A stretch of 64,000 bases of DNA from Mycolicibacterium litorale (GTDB taxonomy: Bacteria > Actinomycetota > Actinomycetes > Mycobacteriales > Mycobacteriaceae): NCBI RefSeq assembly GCF_010731695.1, contig NZ_AP022586.1:2542001-2606000 (forward strand), read 5' to 3'. Positions 49,399 to 58,067 of the stretch are shown in pieces. The position numbers were made by a program, and so were the translations under genes. Each line of letters opens with the position of its first letter. The stretch's first letter is position 1. The notes beneath the pieces were generated by a model that was not told the origin of the DNA, ran no database searches, and worked only from the letters and a program-made list of their open reading frames with translations.

Positions 49399-50580
49399 AT
49401 GACACAGCGATACGACCTGGTCATCGCAGGTGGCGGCCCTTCGGGCTCGGCCGCCGCGTGGCAGGCCGCGCAGACCGGCGCCAAGGTGGTGGTCCTGGAC
49501 AAGGCCGTGTTCCCGCGCGACAAGCCGTGCGGCGACGGCCTGACCGCCAGGGCGGTGAGCTACCTGCAGAAGATGGGCCTGGCCGACGAGGTCGCCACCT
49601 TCCACCGGGTCAACCGCGTCACGGTCTTCAGCCCCAGCGAGTGGGAGCTGTCGTTTCCGAAGCGCCCGGGCATGCCCGACCACGGCCACACCGTCAGCCG
49701 CACCCACCTCGACACCGTGCTGCTCAAGCACGCCGAGTCCGCCGGTGCGGAGATCCGTCAGGGCGCCGAGGTCGCGGGCCCCGAACTCGATGCCAACGGC
49801 CGGGTCATCGGCGTGACGCTCAAGGGCGGCGAGAAGGTCTACGGCGACGCCGTGATCGCCGCCGACGGCGCGTACTCCCCCATCAAGCGGGCGCTGAAGA
49901 TCGACTCGCAGTACAACGGCTACTCGGCCATCGCGATCCGCTCGGAGATGCACGCCAACCGGCCCGACTCCGACAGCCTCGACATCTATCTCAAGCTGGC
50001 GTTCCAGGGTGATCAGCTGCCCGGATACGGCTGGGTGTTCCCGATGGGCGACGGGGTGTTCAACATCGGGCTCGGGTACGTCAACAGCTACAAGAACTGG
50101 CAGTCGATCAACGCCACCCAGTTCCTCGGCGACTTCCTGCGGACGCTGCCCCGAGAGTGGGAGCTTCCGCCGATCGAGGAGCTGAAGAAGAACAAGAGTG
50201 TGCGGGCATGGCGACTGCCGATGGGCTTCACCGCATGGCCGCCATGGCGTCCGGGCGTGCTGTTCACCGGCGACTCACTGGGCGCGGGGAAGCCGGCGTC
50301 CGGCGCGGGCATCTCCAAGGCGCTGGAATCGGGGCTGGCCGCCGGTGAGTGCGCGATCGCGGCGCTGACCAACGGCGGACCCGACGATTTCACGAACTAC
50401 GCGCAGCGGATGGAAGCCGCGTGGGGCCGGGAGTACAAGCGGGGCCGCTACTTCCACAAGCTGGCCGGAATCCCCGCGGTCGCCAACAACGGCATCAAGT
50501 TGATCGACAACGCGTTCTTCCGTGACCGGATGCTCAAGTCGCTGTACAAGAAAGAGCAAGGGCCGCAGCACAAGTACTGA
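49399..50580 (+). CDS. Geranylgeranyl reductase family FAD protein
   Basis: 393 residues. N-terminal FAD-binding GGGPSGSAAAWQAAQTG; the hallmark FPRDKPCGDGLTARAVSYL; central AADGAYSPIKRAL (second FAD contact); and GDSLGAGKPASGAGISKALESG. This family saturates isoprenoid chains, for example the beta-isoprene of menaquinone (MenJ). Here it is a stand-alone gene with its own terminator, so the isoprenoid substrate is a guess. It occupies the position of a monooxygenase gene in M. tuberculosis. Confidence 0.92.
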   Translation: MTQRYDLVIAGGGPSGSAAAWQAAQTGAKVVVLDKAVFPRDKPCGDGLTARAVSYLQKMGLADEVATFHRVNRVTVFSPSEWELSFPKRPGMPDHGHTVSRTHLDTVLLKHAESAGAEIRQGAEVAGPELDANGRVIGVTLKGGEKVYGDAVIAADGAYSPIKRALKIDSQYNGYSAIAIRSEMHANRPDSDSLDIYLKLAFQGDQLPGYGWVFPMGDGVFNIGLGYVNSYKNWQSINATQFLGDFLRTLPREWELPPIEELKKNKSVRAWRLPMGFTAWPPWRPGVLFTGDSLGAGKPASGAGISKALESGLAAGECAIAALTNGGPDDFTNYAQRMEAAWGREYKRGRYFHKLAGIPAVANNGIKLIDNAFFRDRMLKSLYKKEQGPQHKY

Positions 50581-50609
50581 GATTTCCGCCCCGCCGAGTT
50601 GTCGGCGCG

Positions 50610-50648
50610 CGCCGGGTGTGAGCCTTCGGGTTCACACCCGGCGTTTTG
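50610..50648 (+). terminator. Intrinsic terminator after the geranylgeranyl reductase gene
   Basis: Stem CGCCGGGTGTGA / TCACACCCGGCG (12 bp, 50610-50621 and 50632-50643) with a loop that can extend the pairing, followed directly by GTTTTG. It lies 30 bp after the stop. Confidence 0.85.
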
Positions 50649-50797
50649 CTTGTCGAGTGCACGGTTGTTGCCACCGCTTCTCGATGTTTGCGTACACCAA
50701 CCGTGCGTTCGGCGCCGTGGCCTGGCGGCATGTGCGAGCGTTGCCAGATCGGCAAAGGTGCTTGCCAATGCACGCGAGTGCGGGTCAAGCTCGAACC

Positions 50798-51415
50798 ATG
50801 AGCGATTCACGTGTTCAGCAGGAGTGGGACGAGCGGTACTCGGGTGCCGAGCAGCTGTTCAGCGGACGACCCAACACCGTGCTCGTCGCCGAGGTGAGCG
50901 GCCTCACGCCCGGCCGCGCACTCGATGTCGGGTGCGGGGAAGGTGCCGACGCGGTGTGGCTGGCCACGATGGGGTGGACGGTCACCGGCCTCGACGTGTC
51001 GCAGGTGGCCCTGGATCGCGCCGCCAGCCGTGCGAAAAACGCTGGTGTCGAAGTGAACTGGCTGCGAGCCGACCTCGTCGAGGCGTCGCTGCCTGTCGGT
51101 GGATTCGACCTGGTGTCCGCGCAGTACCCGGCGTTGCGGTCATCGGAGAACCGGGACGCCGAACGCGCCCTCGTCACGGCGGTGGCTCCGGGAGGCGTCC
51201 TGCTCGTGGTGCACCACGCCGGGTTCGACGGCGAGGCGGCCAAGGCCCGCGGCTTCGACCCGGCCGACTACGTCTTCCCACCTGATGTGCTGTCGCTGCT
51301 CGGCAGCGACTGGGACGTCCACTTCGAGGAACGTCGCCCACGCGAGACTCCACTCGGCGACGATGAGCACCGGCATACCCACGATGCGGTCCTGCTGGCG
51401 CGCCGCCGCCCATAG
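50798..51415 (+). CDS. Small SAM-dependent methyltransferase
   Basis: 205 residues. Motif I ALDVGCGEGADAVWLA, GLDVSQVALDRA (post-I), FDLVSAQYPAL (motif IV), VAPGGVLLVVHHA. Methyltransf_25 type, with no accessory domain. It opens WDERYSGAEQLFSGRPNTVL, similar to thiopurine/tellurite-type methyltransferases. Substrate unknown. A gene of the SMI1/KNR4 type follows 9 bp downstream. Confidence 0.9.
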   Translation: MSDSRVQQEWDERYSGAEQLFSGRPNTVLVAEVSGLTPGRALDVGCGEGADAVWLATMGWTVTGLDVSQVALDRAASRAKNAGVEVNWLRADLVEASLPVGGFDLVSAQYPALRSSENRDAERALVTAVAPGGVLLVVHHAGFDGEAAKARGFDPADYVFPPDVLSLLGSDWDVHFEERRPRETPLGDDEHRHTHDAVLLARRRP

Positions 51416-51424
51416 CCTGTCCGT

Positions 51425-51991
51425 ATGGGCGACATGAGCGCGGCGCGAATCGGATCCGATGCCGCTGCATGTCTTGTGGCCGGCGGCGCGGTGACCCTCG
51501 AAGACGGTTTGACCGACGACGAGTTCGCGCGCGTCGAGGAGTTGTTCGGCTTCGCGTTCGCCGACGACCATCGGGCGTTTCTGGCCGCCGGACTGCCGGT
51601 CGGGGCGTCGTGGCCGAACTGGCGTGGCGAGGGCCGTCAGAGCCTGCAGAAGCGGCTGCAGTTGCCGACCGAGGGAATCGTCTTCGACGTGGAATGGAGC
51701 GGATTCTGGGTCGACGGGTGGGGGCCGCGCCCGGCTCGGATGAAGGATGCACTGCGCTCAGCCAGGTATCAGATGGCGCGGGTCCCGCAGATGATCCCCG
51801 TGCATGCCCACCACTATCTGCCGGCCGGCAGTGGAACGTTCGGCCATCCGGTGCTGTCGATCATGCGGACCGACGTACGCCTCGCGGGGGCCGACTTGGC
51901 CGACCACCTGGCCCGGGAGTTCGCCACCGACGGAGACCAGCCGTCGGCCGCCGCTGCCACCGTCGAGTTCTGGTCGGATCTGATCGCCTGA
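51425..51991 (+). CDS. SMI1/KNR4 (SUKH)-like protein
   Basis: 188 residues (alternative ATG at 51434). GLTDDEFARVEELFGFAFADDHRAFLAAGLPVG is the start of the SUKH fold, followed by WPNWRG and a HAHHYLPAGS segment. SUKH proteins in bacteria are often immunity proteins against polymorphic toxins, but orphan copies also exist. No toxin gene is adjacent. No signal peptide. Confidence 0.75.
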   Translation: MGDMSAARIGSDAAACLVAGGAVTLEDGLTDDEFARVEELFGFAFADDHRAFLAAGLPVGASWPNWRGEGRQSLQKRLQLPTEGIVFDVEWSGFWVDGWGPRPARMKDALRSARYQMARVPQMIPVHAHHYLPAGSGTFGHPVLSIMRTDVRLAGADLADHLAREFATDGDQPSAAAATVEFWSDLIA

Positions 51992-52015
51992 CTCCGCTCG
52001 ATCTATCGTCGACGC

Positions 52016-52267
52016 ATGCGGCTCACCAACGACTGCTACCTCGTCACTTTGCGCTTTCCGACCGGTGAGGAGCACTACTACCGCGACGGCGCCCGCTGGA
52101 CGAAGCTGACCACTCGCGGTCGACGGATGCCGGCCACCGCCGAACAGGTGATGAACCATCTGCTGCCCGCCCTGGCCGGCGTGAAGTCCGGCGTCGAGGT
52201 CCGGGTGACGCACCGCGACCTCAGCGACGAGACGGGCCAGACACTGGACCGGCTCCGCAGCGGCTAG
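52016..52267 (+). CDS. Small hypothetical protein (83 aa)
   Basis: Located 24 bp after the SMI1-like gene on the same strand. Beta-rich first half (CYLVTLRFPTGEEHYYRDGARW) and a helical second half. No membrane or signal segment. No family recognised; probably co-transcribed with its upstream neighbours. Confidence 0.6.
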   Translation: MRLTNDCYLVTLRFPTGEEHYYRDGARWTKLTTRGRRMPATAEQVMNHLLPALAGVKSGVEVRVTHRDLSDETGQTLDRLRSG

Positions 52268-52286
52268 CGCAGGCCCCGTCAGCCGC

Positions 52287-53006
52287 TCAGCGACCGCGGC
52301 CGGTCCGGCCGGGTCTACGCGCGACCTTCCCCGCAGCGGCGCGCTTGGCCTGCTTCGCCAGCGTCTTCTCCCGTGCGGTGCGTTTCGGCGCCGGCTCGAC
52401 CTGCCCCCGCGACGACCCGGGTTTGCGGCCACGGACGATCCCGATGAACTCCTCGAGCAGCGCAGGCTGCGGCCCCTCGGGGAAGGCCAGCGCCACGGGG
52501 CAGGCGGGCGCGTCGGTGATCGGGCGGTACGTGAGGTCCTTGCGGTGGTACAGCCGCGCCAGCGACTGTGGCACGATCAGCGCGCCGACCCCTGCGGCGA
52601 CGAGTTCTGTTGCCGCCTCGGTGGTTTCGGGTCGGTGGTCGACCGGGGTGCCGGGCGCGTCCGCCCAGGCGACGACGTCGTCGAGCGGGAGCAGCACCGG
52701 CTCACCGGTGAGGTCCGCGGCGGTGACGGCGTCAACGGCGCTGACTACGTGGTCGGCCGGCACCACGACCACCGTGGTCTCTTCGTAGAGCGGGATGACG
52801 GCAAGCCCGGACGTGTCGGCCGGCAGCCGGAGCAACGCCACGTCGACGGTGCCGGCCCGCACGGCGGCGGCCGCCTCTGCCGCGGCGAGGGCGCACAACT
52901 GCAACGGGGTCTCGGGGTGGCGCTCCGCCCAGTTCCGCGCCCACTTCGCGGGCGTCCCGCCGGGGACGTAACCGAGGGTGAGTGAGGGCGGTGAGGACGA
53001 AGCCAC
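52287..53006 (-). CDS. LysR-type effector-binding domain without a DNA-binding domain
   Basis: 239 residues. It begins directly in the LysR substrate-binding fold (LTLGYVPGGTPAKWARNW, VDVALLRLP, YEETTVVVVPADH, AGVGALIVPQSLA), with no winged-helix region. The last ~45 residues are strongly basic (KRTAREKTLAKQAKRAAAGK) and could bind nucleic acid. GTG start at 53006. It is divergent from the DUF5997 gene across only 41 bp, suggesting the two work together. Confidence 0.82.
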   Translation of the reverse strand: MASSSPPSLTLGYVPGGTPAKWARNWAERHPETPLQLCALAAAEAAAAVRAGTVDVALLRLPADTSGLAVIPLYEETTVVVVPADHVVSAVDAVTAADLTGEPVLLPLDDVVAWADAPGTPVDHRPETTEAATELVAAGVGALIVPQSLARLYHRKDLTYRPITDAPACPVALAFPEGPQPALLEEFIGIVRGRKPGSSRGQVEPAPKRTAREKTLAKQAKRAAAGKVARRPGRTGRGR

Positions 53007-53047
53007 CGCCTCAGGCTACCGATGGGCCTCCTCGATAGGCTCGGGTC

Positions 53048-53434
53048 ATGAGCAGGCCGAACGCGCAGTCCATGAAGCCCGCCACGGCGGCCAAGAAGCT
53101 GGACGTGTATCTGCCCGCGACGCCGGCCGAGTTCCAGGAGAACCCGATCACCCGCTCCGAGCTCGCCGCCCTTCAGGCCGATCCGCCGCAGTGGCTCAAG
53201 GACCTCCGCAAGAACGGACCGCACCCGAAGAACCTCGTGGCCGCCAAGCTGGGCGTCTCGATCGCCGCCCTGGCGCGCAACGGCGTCGGGGATGCCCTCA
53301 CCACCGAGCAGATCGATCAGCTGCTCGAGGAAAAGCCGGAGTGGCTGGTCGCGGAGCGCGAGAGCTATCAGGAGGTGCTGCGCGAGCAGCGACGCCTCAA
53401 GGCGCAGCGGGCCGACCAGGCTCGCGAGAGCTGA
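53048..53434 (+). CDS. DUF5997 family protein
   Basis: 128 residues, helical, charged. KPATAAKKLDVYLPATPAEFQENP at the N-terminus; the middle (LVAAKLGVSIAALARNGVGDALTTEQIDQLL) has helix-turn-helix-like spacing. No signal peptide. It sits head-to-head with the orphan LysR effector-domain gene. Function unknown. Confidence 0.8.
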   Translation: MSRPNAQSMKPATAAKKLDVYLPATPAEFQENPITRSELAALQADPPQWLKDLRKNGPHPKNLVAAKLGVSIAALARNGVGDALTTEQIDQLLEEKPEWLVAERESYQEVLREQRRLKAQRADQARES

Positions 53435-53452
53435 CGTGAACAGCGGCAGCCG

Positions 53453-53959
53453 ATGACCTCGCTGTACGGCTGGGTGCGCCGGAATCGAATCGCAGCGGCC
53501 ACTGCGGCTTTCGTCGGCTATTCCGCTGTGATGCTCCGATTGGATGGCCGGATGCGCGCCGCGGGCGGCCCCGGCATCGTCGCGTTCGAGCTCGCGGGCA
53601 CGGCCGCCAAGGCCGAGGACATCATGGGTCGGTGGGGACCGACCGGCCTCCGCGCGGCTCGCCAGTCGATGTGGCTCGACTTCGGTTACATGACCAGCTA
53701 CGGGATCCTGCTCGCTCTGCTCGTCGACCGCCGCCGTCGAGGCCGGGGTCATCCGCAGTGGCTACCGGCCCTGGCCGCCGGTGCGGTCGCCGCCGACGCA
53801 GTCGAAGGAGTTGCGCTGCTGCGCGTGCTCGACCGGCGAGAGATGGCCGCGAATGCCCGCCGCGCCCACGTCGCGGCCTCCATCAAATTCGCCCTCATCG
53901 CCGCGGCGCTCGGGTATGCCGTCTACCCCGTGCGGCCTAGCGGAAGAACAGGTCGCTGA
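53453..53959 (+). CDS. Hypothetical membrane protein
   Basis: 168 residues, starting 18 bp after the DUF5997 stop. Hydrophobic stretches near residues 13-28, 73-90, 103-122 and 142-160 suggest three or four membrane helices; an LDGRMRAAGGPGIVAFELAG loop joins the first two. No family recognised. The last 23 bp overlap the end of a small gene on the opposite strand. Confidence 0.75.
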   Translation: MTSLYGWVRRNRIAAATAAFVGYSAVMLRLDGRMRAAGGPGIVAFELAGTAAKAEDIMGRWGPTGLRAARQSMWLDFGYMTSYGILLALLVDRRRRGRGHPQWLPALAAGAVAADAVEGVALLRVLDRREMAANARRAHVAASIKFALIAAALGYAVYPVRPSGRTGR

Positions 53960-54101
53960 GGCGATCGACGAAGCGATCGATGCGCTGCTCGAGTCGGCTG
54001 CCCTTGACCCACTTCTCCCAGACGTAGATCAGACCGAACAACGCGACCACGACCCCGAGAACCAGAGCGGCGACGAGAACGGCTTCGACGGTCGTCGACA
54101 T
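53937..54101 (-). CDS. 54-residue single-span membrane protein downstream of nrdE
   Basis: Short gene read directly from the minus strand: ATG 54101, TAG 53937-53939. The protein begins MSTTVEAVLVAALVLGVV, has one membrane helix (about residues 7-27) ending in YVWEKW, and a basic amphipathic tail (KGSRLEQRIDRFVDRLSDLF). The ATG lies 20 bp after the nrdE stop, so it is probably on the nrdHIE transcript. No strong ribosome-binding site was seen. No known function; it could be an NrdE-operon accessory peptide or simply use its promoter. Confidence 0.65.
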   Translation of the reverse strand: MSTTVEAVLVAALVLGVVVALFGLIYVWEKWVKGSRLEQRIDRFVDRLSDLFFR

Positions 54102-54121
54102 CGGCGATCAGCGACCAGCCG

Positions 54122-56290
54122 TCACAGCATGCAGGACACGCAGCCCTCGACTTCGGTTCCCTCCAAGGCCATTTGGCGCAGGCGGATGTAGTACAGCGTC
54201 TTGATGCCCTTGCGCCACGCGTAGATCTGCGCCTTGTTCACATCACGCGTCGTCGCGGTGTCCTTGAAGAACAGCGTCAGCGACAGACCCTGATCGACGT
54301 GCTGGGTCGCCGCGGCATACGTGTCGATGATCTTCTCGTAGCCGATCTCGTACGCGTCCTGGTAGTACTCCAGGTTGTCGTTGGTCAGGTACGGCGCCGG
54401 GTAGTAGACACGGCCGATCTTGCCTTCCTTGCGGATCTCGATCTTGCTCGCCACCGGGTGGATCGAGCTGGTCGAGTGGTTGATGTAGGAGATCGACCCC
54501 GTCGGCGGCACGGCCTGCAGGTTCTGGTTGTAGATGCCGTGCTGCTGCACCGATTCCTTGAGCCGGCGCCAGTCGTCCTGGTCCGGGATGCGGATCCCCG
54601 CATCGGCGAACAGCTGCCGCACCCGCTCGGTCTTGGGCTGCCACGGCTGCTCGGTGTACTTGTCGAAGAACTCCCCCGACGCATACTTGGAGCGCTCGAA
54701 TCCCTTGAAGTGCGTGCCCCGTTCGATCGCAATGCGATTCGACGCCCGCAGCGCGTGGTAGAGCACCGTGTAGAAGTAGATGTTGGTGAAGTCCACACCC
54801 TCTTCGGATCCGTAGAAGATCCGCTCGCGCGCCAGGTAGCCGTGCAGGTTCATCTGCCCGAGGCCGATGGCGTGAGAGTCGTTGTTGCCCTGCTCGATCG
54901 ACGGCACCGAGGTGATGTGCGTCTGGTCGCTCACGGCGGTCAGCGCACGAATGGCCACCTCGATGGTCTGCGCGAAATCCGGGGAGTCCATCGCCTTGGC
55001 GATGTTCAGCGAGCCCAGGTTGCAGGAGATGTCCTTGCCGACCTTCGAATAGGACAGGTCGTCGTTGAACTCCGAGGGCGTGGAGACCTGCAGGATCTCC
55101 GAGCACAGGTTCGAGTGGGTGATCTTGCCGTAGATGGGGTTCGACCGGTTCACCGTGTCCTCGTACATGATGTACGGGTAACCCGACTCGAACTGCAGCT
55201 CGGCGAGCGTCTGGAAGAACTCGCGCGCCTTGATCTTCGTCTTGCGGATCCGGCTGTCGTCGACCATCTCGTAGTACTTCTCGGTCACTGAGATGTCGGC
55301 GAACGGCAGCCCGTACACCCGCTCGACGTCGTAGGGCGAGAACAGGTACATGTCCTCGTTCTTCTTCGCCAGCTCGAACGTGATGTCCGGGATCACGACA
55401 CCCAGCGAGAGCGTCTTGATGCGGATCTTCTCGTCGGCGTTCTCGCGTTTGGTGTCGAGGAAGCGGTAGATGTCCGGGTGGTGGGCGTGCAGGTACACCG
55501 CGCCCGCGCCCTGCCGGGCACCCAGCTGGTTGGCGTAGGAGAACGAGTCCTCGAGCAGCTTCATGATCGGGATGACGCCCGAGCTCTGGTTCTCGATGTT
55601 CTTGATCGGGGCGCCGTGCTCACGGATGTTGGTGAGCAGCAGGGCAACTCCGCCGCCGCGCTTGGACAGCTGCAGTGCGGAGTTGATGGAGCGCCCGATG
55701 GACTCCATGTTGTCCTCGATGCGCAGCAGGAAGCAGCTGACCGGTTCGCCGCGCTGCTTCTTGCCCGAGTTCAGGAACGTCGGCGTCGCCGGCTGGAACC
55801 GGCCGTCGATGATCTCGTCGACGAGCTTCTCGGCAAGCGTGGTGTCGCCGGCGGCCAGCGTCAGCGCCACCATCACGACGCGGTCCTCGAAACGCTCGAG
55901 GTAGCGCTTCCCGTCGAACGTCTTGAGCGTGTAGGAGGTGTAGTACTTGAACGCCCCGAGGAAGGTCGGGAAGCGGAACTTCTTGGCGTACGCGCGGTCG
56001 AGCAGCGTCTTGACGAAGTTGCGCGAGTACTGGTCGAGGACCTCGCGCTCGTAGTACTCCTTCTGGATCAGGTAGTCGAGCTTCTCGTCCTGATTGTGGA
56101 AGAACACCGTGTTCTGGTTGACGTGCTGCAGGAAGTACTCGCGGGCGGCGAGCACGTCCTTGTCGAACTGGATCTTGCCGTCCTTGTCGTACAAGTTCAG
56201 CATCGCGTTCAGCGCGTGGTAGTCGGTCTCCCCGGGCAGGGTGTGCGCGCCGGTGGTTACAGGCTCTGCAGCTGTGACGGTGGGTGACAC
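54122..56290 (-). CDS. nrdE: Class Ib ribonucleotide reductase large subunit NrdE (Rv3051c)
   Basis: 722 residues. Contains the R1 motifs FNSG-type [20 protein letters not shown] (redox Cys), [25 protein letters not shown] (radical Cys), and the C-terminal redox pair CVSCML. GTG 56290 is the start: GGAAGGA lies just upstream and the protein then opens [10 protein letters not shown] as in orthologues; an open frame continues 33 codons further but lacks family sequence. It starts inside nrdI (34-bp overlap). Confidence 0.97.
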   Translation of the reverse strand: MSPTVTAAEPVTTGAHTLPGETDYHALNAMLNLYDKDGKIQFDKDVLAAREYFLQHVNQNTVFFHNQDEKLDYLIQKEYYEREVLDQYSRNFVKTLLDRAYAKKFRFPTFLGAFKYYTSYTLKTFDGKRYLERFEDRVVMVALTLAAGDTTLAEKLVDEIIDGRFQPATPTFLNSGKKQRGEPVSCFLLRIEDNMESIGRSINSALQLSKRGGGVALLLTNIREHGAPIKNIENQSSGVIPIMKLLEDSFSYANQLGARQGAGAVYLHAHHPDIYRFLDTKRENADEKIRIKTLSLGVVIPDITFELAKKNEDMYLFSPYDVERVYGLPFADISVTEKYYEMVDDSRIRKTKIKAREFFQTLAELQFESGYPYIMYEDTVNRSNPIYGKITHSNLCSEILQVSTPSEFNDDLSYSKVGKDISCNLGSLNIAKAMDSPDFAQTIEVAIRALTAVSDQTHITSVPSIEQGNNDSHAIGLGQMNLHGYLARERIFYGSEEGVDFTNIYFYTVLYHALRASNRIAIERGTHFKGFERSKYASGEFFDKYTEQPWQPKTERVRQLFADAGIRIPDQDDWRRLKESVQQHGIYNQNLQAVPPTGSISYINHSTSSIHPVASKIEIRKEGKIGRVYYPAPYLTNDNLEYYQDAYEIGYEKIIDTYAAATQHVDQGLSLTLFFKDTATTRDVNKAQIYAWRKGIKTLYYIRLRQMALEGTEVEGCVSCML

Positions 56291-56703
56291 GTCTGTTCCT
56301 TCCAGAAATTCGCCAGACCGGCGCGGACGGCGAGGACGTCGTCGACGGTCCCCATCAGTTCGAAGCGGTAGAGATAGGGCACGCCGCACTTACGGGACAC
56401 CACATCGCCCGCGTAGCCGAACTCGGCGCCGAAGTTGGTGTTGCCCGCGGCGATGACGCCGCGGATCAACGACCGGTTGTGTTCGTTGTTGAGGAACGCG
56501 ATGACCTGTTTGGGGACATAGCCCCCGGCATCGGGATCGGGCCCGTTGGCGTGCCCGCCGCCGTAGGTGGGCAGCACCAGCACGTAGGGCTCGTCGACCT
56601 CGATGCGGTCACGCAAAGGGATGCGGATGGCGGGCAGCTCCAGCTTCTCGACGAAGCGGTGCGTGTTCTCCGAGACGCTGGAGAAGTACACGATGTTGCC
56701 CAT
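56257..56703 (-). CDS. nrdI: NrdI flavodoxin-like protein (Rv3052c)
   Basis: 148 residues. Opens [19 protein letters not shown] (FMN loop), then [12 protein letters not shown] and [15 protein letters not shown], the NrdI signature. Supplies oxidant (superoxide/peroxide via FMN) for assembly of the NrdF metal-tyrosyl cofactor. Between nrdH and nrdE as usual; its 3' end overlaps the nrdE start. Confidence 0.96.
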   Translation of the reverse strand: MGNIVYFSSVSENTHRFVEKLELPAIRIPLRDRIEVDEPYVLVLPTYGGGHANGPDPDAGGYVPKQVIAFLNNEHNRSLIRGVIAAGNTNFGAEFGYAGDVVSRKCGVPYLYRFELMGTVDDVLAVRAGLANFWKEQTCHPPSQLQSL

Positions 56704-56732
56704 TGTTCGACCTCCGCTGACCGCGTACCCGC

Positions 56733-56975
56733 TCAGGCGGTGGCGGCCACCGCACCGGCGAGCGACTTGATCCGGTCGGGACGGAAGCCCGACCAGTGGT
56801 CGTTGCCGGCCACCACGACCGGAGCCTGCAGGTAACCCAGGGCCATGACGTAGTCACGCGCCTCGCTGTCGAGGGTGATGTCGACGACCTCGTAGGCGAT
56901 GCCCTGCTTGTCCAGCGCCTTGTAGGTGGCGTTGCACTGCACGCATGCGGGCTTGGTGTACACGGTGACGGTCAT
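56733..56975 (-). CDS. nrdH: Glutaredoxin-like NrdH-redoxin (Rv3053c)
   Basis: 80 residues. [21 protein letters not shown] with redox motif CVQC (residues 11-14), then [12 protein letters not shown] and the NrdH C-terminal SGFRPDRI. Reduces NrdE using thioredoxin reductase. First gene of the nrdHIE operon; about 215 bp of leader separate it from the NrdR boxes. Confidence 0.97.
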   Translation of the reverse strand: MTVTVYTKPACVQCNATYKALDKQGIAYEVVDITLDSEARDYVMALGYLQAPVVVAGNDHWSGFRPDRIKSLAGAVAATA

Positions 56976-57188
56976 CGGCGGTACGGCTCCTTACGCGAAA
57001 CGGCGATAGTGAATCAACTCGGACTGGCAACTGCATCGGTACTTCATGCCGCTACGTTGTTCAGCGGTCCACAGGCTCCGGAAATTCCTGGTCGGCCGGG
57101 GTGCGTCTCCGGCGGACCGGATAGCCGATTGCACTGGATCCTGCGCTCCGGCCGGCCTCCGAACCCTGGTGGCCTGCCGGTAGGCAAG

Positions 57189-57236
57189 ACACTACACCTA
57201 GTGGCCGACATCGCGGACAGATACAAGATGTTCTGA
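57189..57236. promoter_or_regulatory. Pair of NrdR boxes upstream of nrdHIE
   Basis: Box 1, ACACTACACCTAGTGG (57189-57204), closely matches the NrdR consensus. Box 2, ATACAAGATGTTCTGA (57221-57236), is weaker (about 11 of 16). Starts are 32 bp apart, identical to the nrdF pair. Located 214-261 bp upstream of nrdH. Confidence 0.65.
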
Positions 57237-57277
57237 ACAACATTCATGGAATTCCCAGGTCGTAAGCTCCGGCGGGC

Positions 57278-57313
57278 CCTTGCGTCCGGCGTGTCGCCAC
57301 GCCGGACGCAAGG
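57278..57313. terminator. Strong hairpin between FMN reductase gene and nrdH promoter
   Basis: Perfect 16-bp stem CCTTGCGTCCGGCGTG with a 4-nt loop TCGC and its exact complement. It lies 127 bp beyond the FMN reductase stop, immediately before the NrdR-box region. No U-run on either strand. Its probable job is to insulate the nrd promoter from upstream reading. Confidence 0.6.
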
Positions 57314-57439
57314 TGTGTCGCTATATCTGGGTAGGTCTACCACCGGCCACTGACAGCCCGCCCGGGGTGGAAGTCGTCCAGATGCGCCCAGCAAACGCTT
57401 GCGGCCACTGGGCCGTCCGGTCGTCCACCGGCGCAGCCC

Positions 57440-57982
57440 TCACCCGACCGAGGCGACGAGCTTTCCGAGCACGTCGCCCACGGCCGTGACCACGTCGGCG
57501 CTTTCACGGGGGTGTGCACCGTGCAACGACGACGCCGGTACCGACAGTTCGAGGTCCTCGATCACGCGCGCGCCCGCGATGCCGAAGGACTTGCGGGTCT
57601 CGTCGTGGGCCCACTTCCCGCCGTAGCGGCCGAGCGCGGCGCCCACCACCGCGAGCGGCTTGTCCATGAGCGCGCCGTCGCCCCACGGTCGAGACAGCCA
57701 GTCGATCGCGTTCTTGAGAACCCCCGGGATGCTTCCGTTGTATTCGGGCGTGATCACCAACGCGGCGTCGGCGTCGGCGGCCGCGGCGCGAAGCGCCCGC
57801 ACCGGCTCGGGCACCGAGTCGGTGTCGAGGTCCTCGTTGTAGAAGGGCACCTCGGCGAGGCCGTCGAAGACGCGCAGCGTGACGCCGTCGGGAGCGGTGT
57901 CGACCGCCACCTCGGCGAGCTGACGGTTGATCGACGCCTTTCGCAGGCTCCCGACGAGCACCAGGACATTCATATCCGTCAT
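57440..57982 (-). CDS. NADPH-dependent FMN reductase family protein (Rv3054c)
   Basis: 180 residues. Flavodoxin-like fold: LVGSLRKASINRQLAEVA (FMN phosphate loop), VITPEYNGSIPGVLKNAIDWLSR (isoalloxazine/dimer loop). NAD(P)H quinone or azo reductase type. ATG 57982 has AAGGAACC upstream; an in-frame GTG-type start 11 codons earlier lies close to the operator. Divergent from a TetR gene with a clear palindrome between them, so probably repressed by that TetR. Confidence 0.93.
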   Translation of the reverse strand: MTDMNVLVLVGSLRKASINRQLAEVAVDTAPDGVTLRVFDGLAEVPFYNEDLDTDSVPEPVRALRAAAADADAALVITPEYNGSIPGVLKNAIDWLSRPWGDGALMDKPLAVVGAALGRYGGKWAHDETRKSFGIAGARVIEDLELSVPASSLHGAHPRESADVVTAVGDVLGKLVASVG

Positions 57983-58018
57983 GGGCGGTTCCTTTCTCGT
58001 GACATCCACCGGCACAGC

Positions 58019-58042
58019 TTAACCGGACCACGGTCCGGTTAA
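58019..58042. promoter_or_regulatory. TetR operator in the FMN reductase/TetR divergon
   Basis: Perfect inverted repeat: arms TTAACCGGACC and GGTCCGGTTAA separated by AC. It lies 36 bp upstream of the FMN reductase start and 25 bp before the TetR start, the expected place for a repressor that controls both genes. Confidence 0.78.
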
Positions 58043-58067
58043 TTCCGGCTGGGATAAGGTCGACGGT

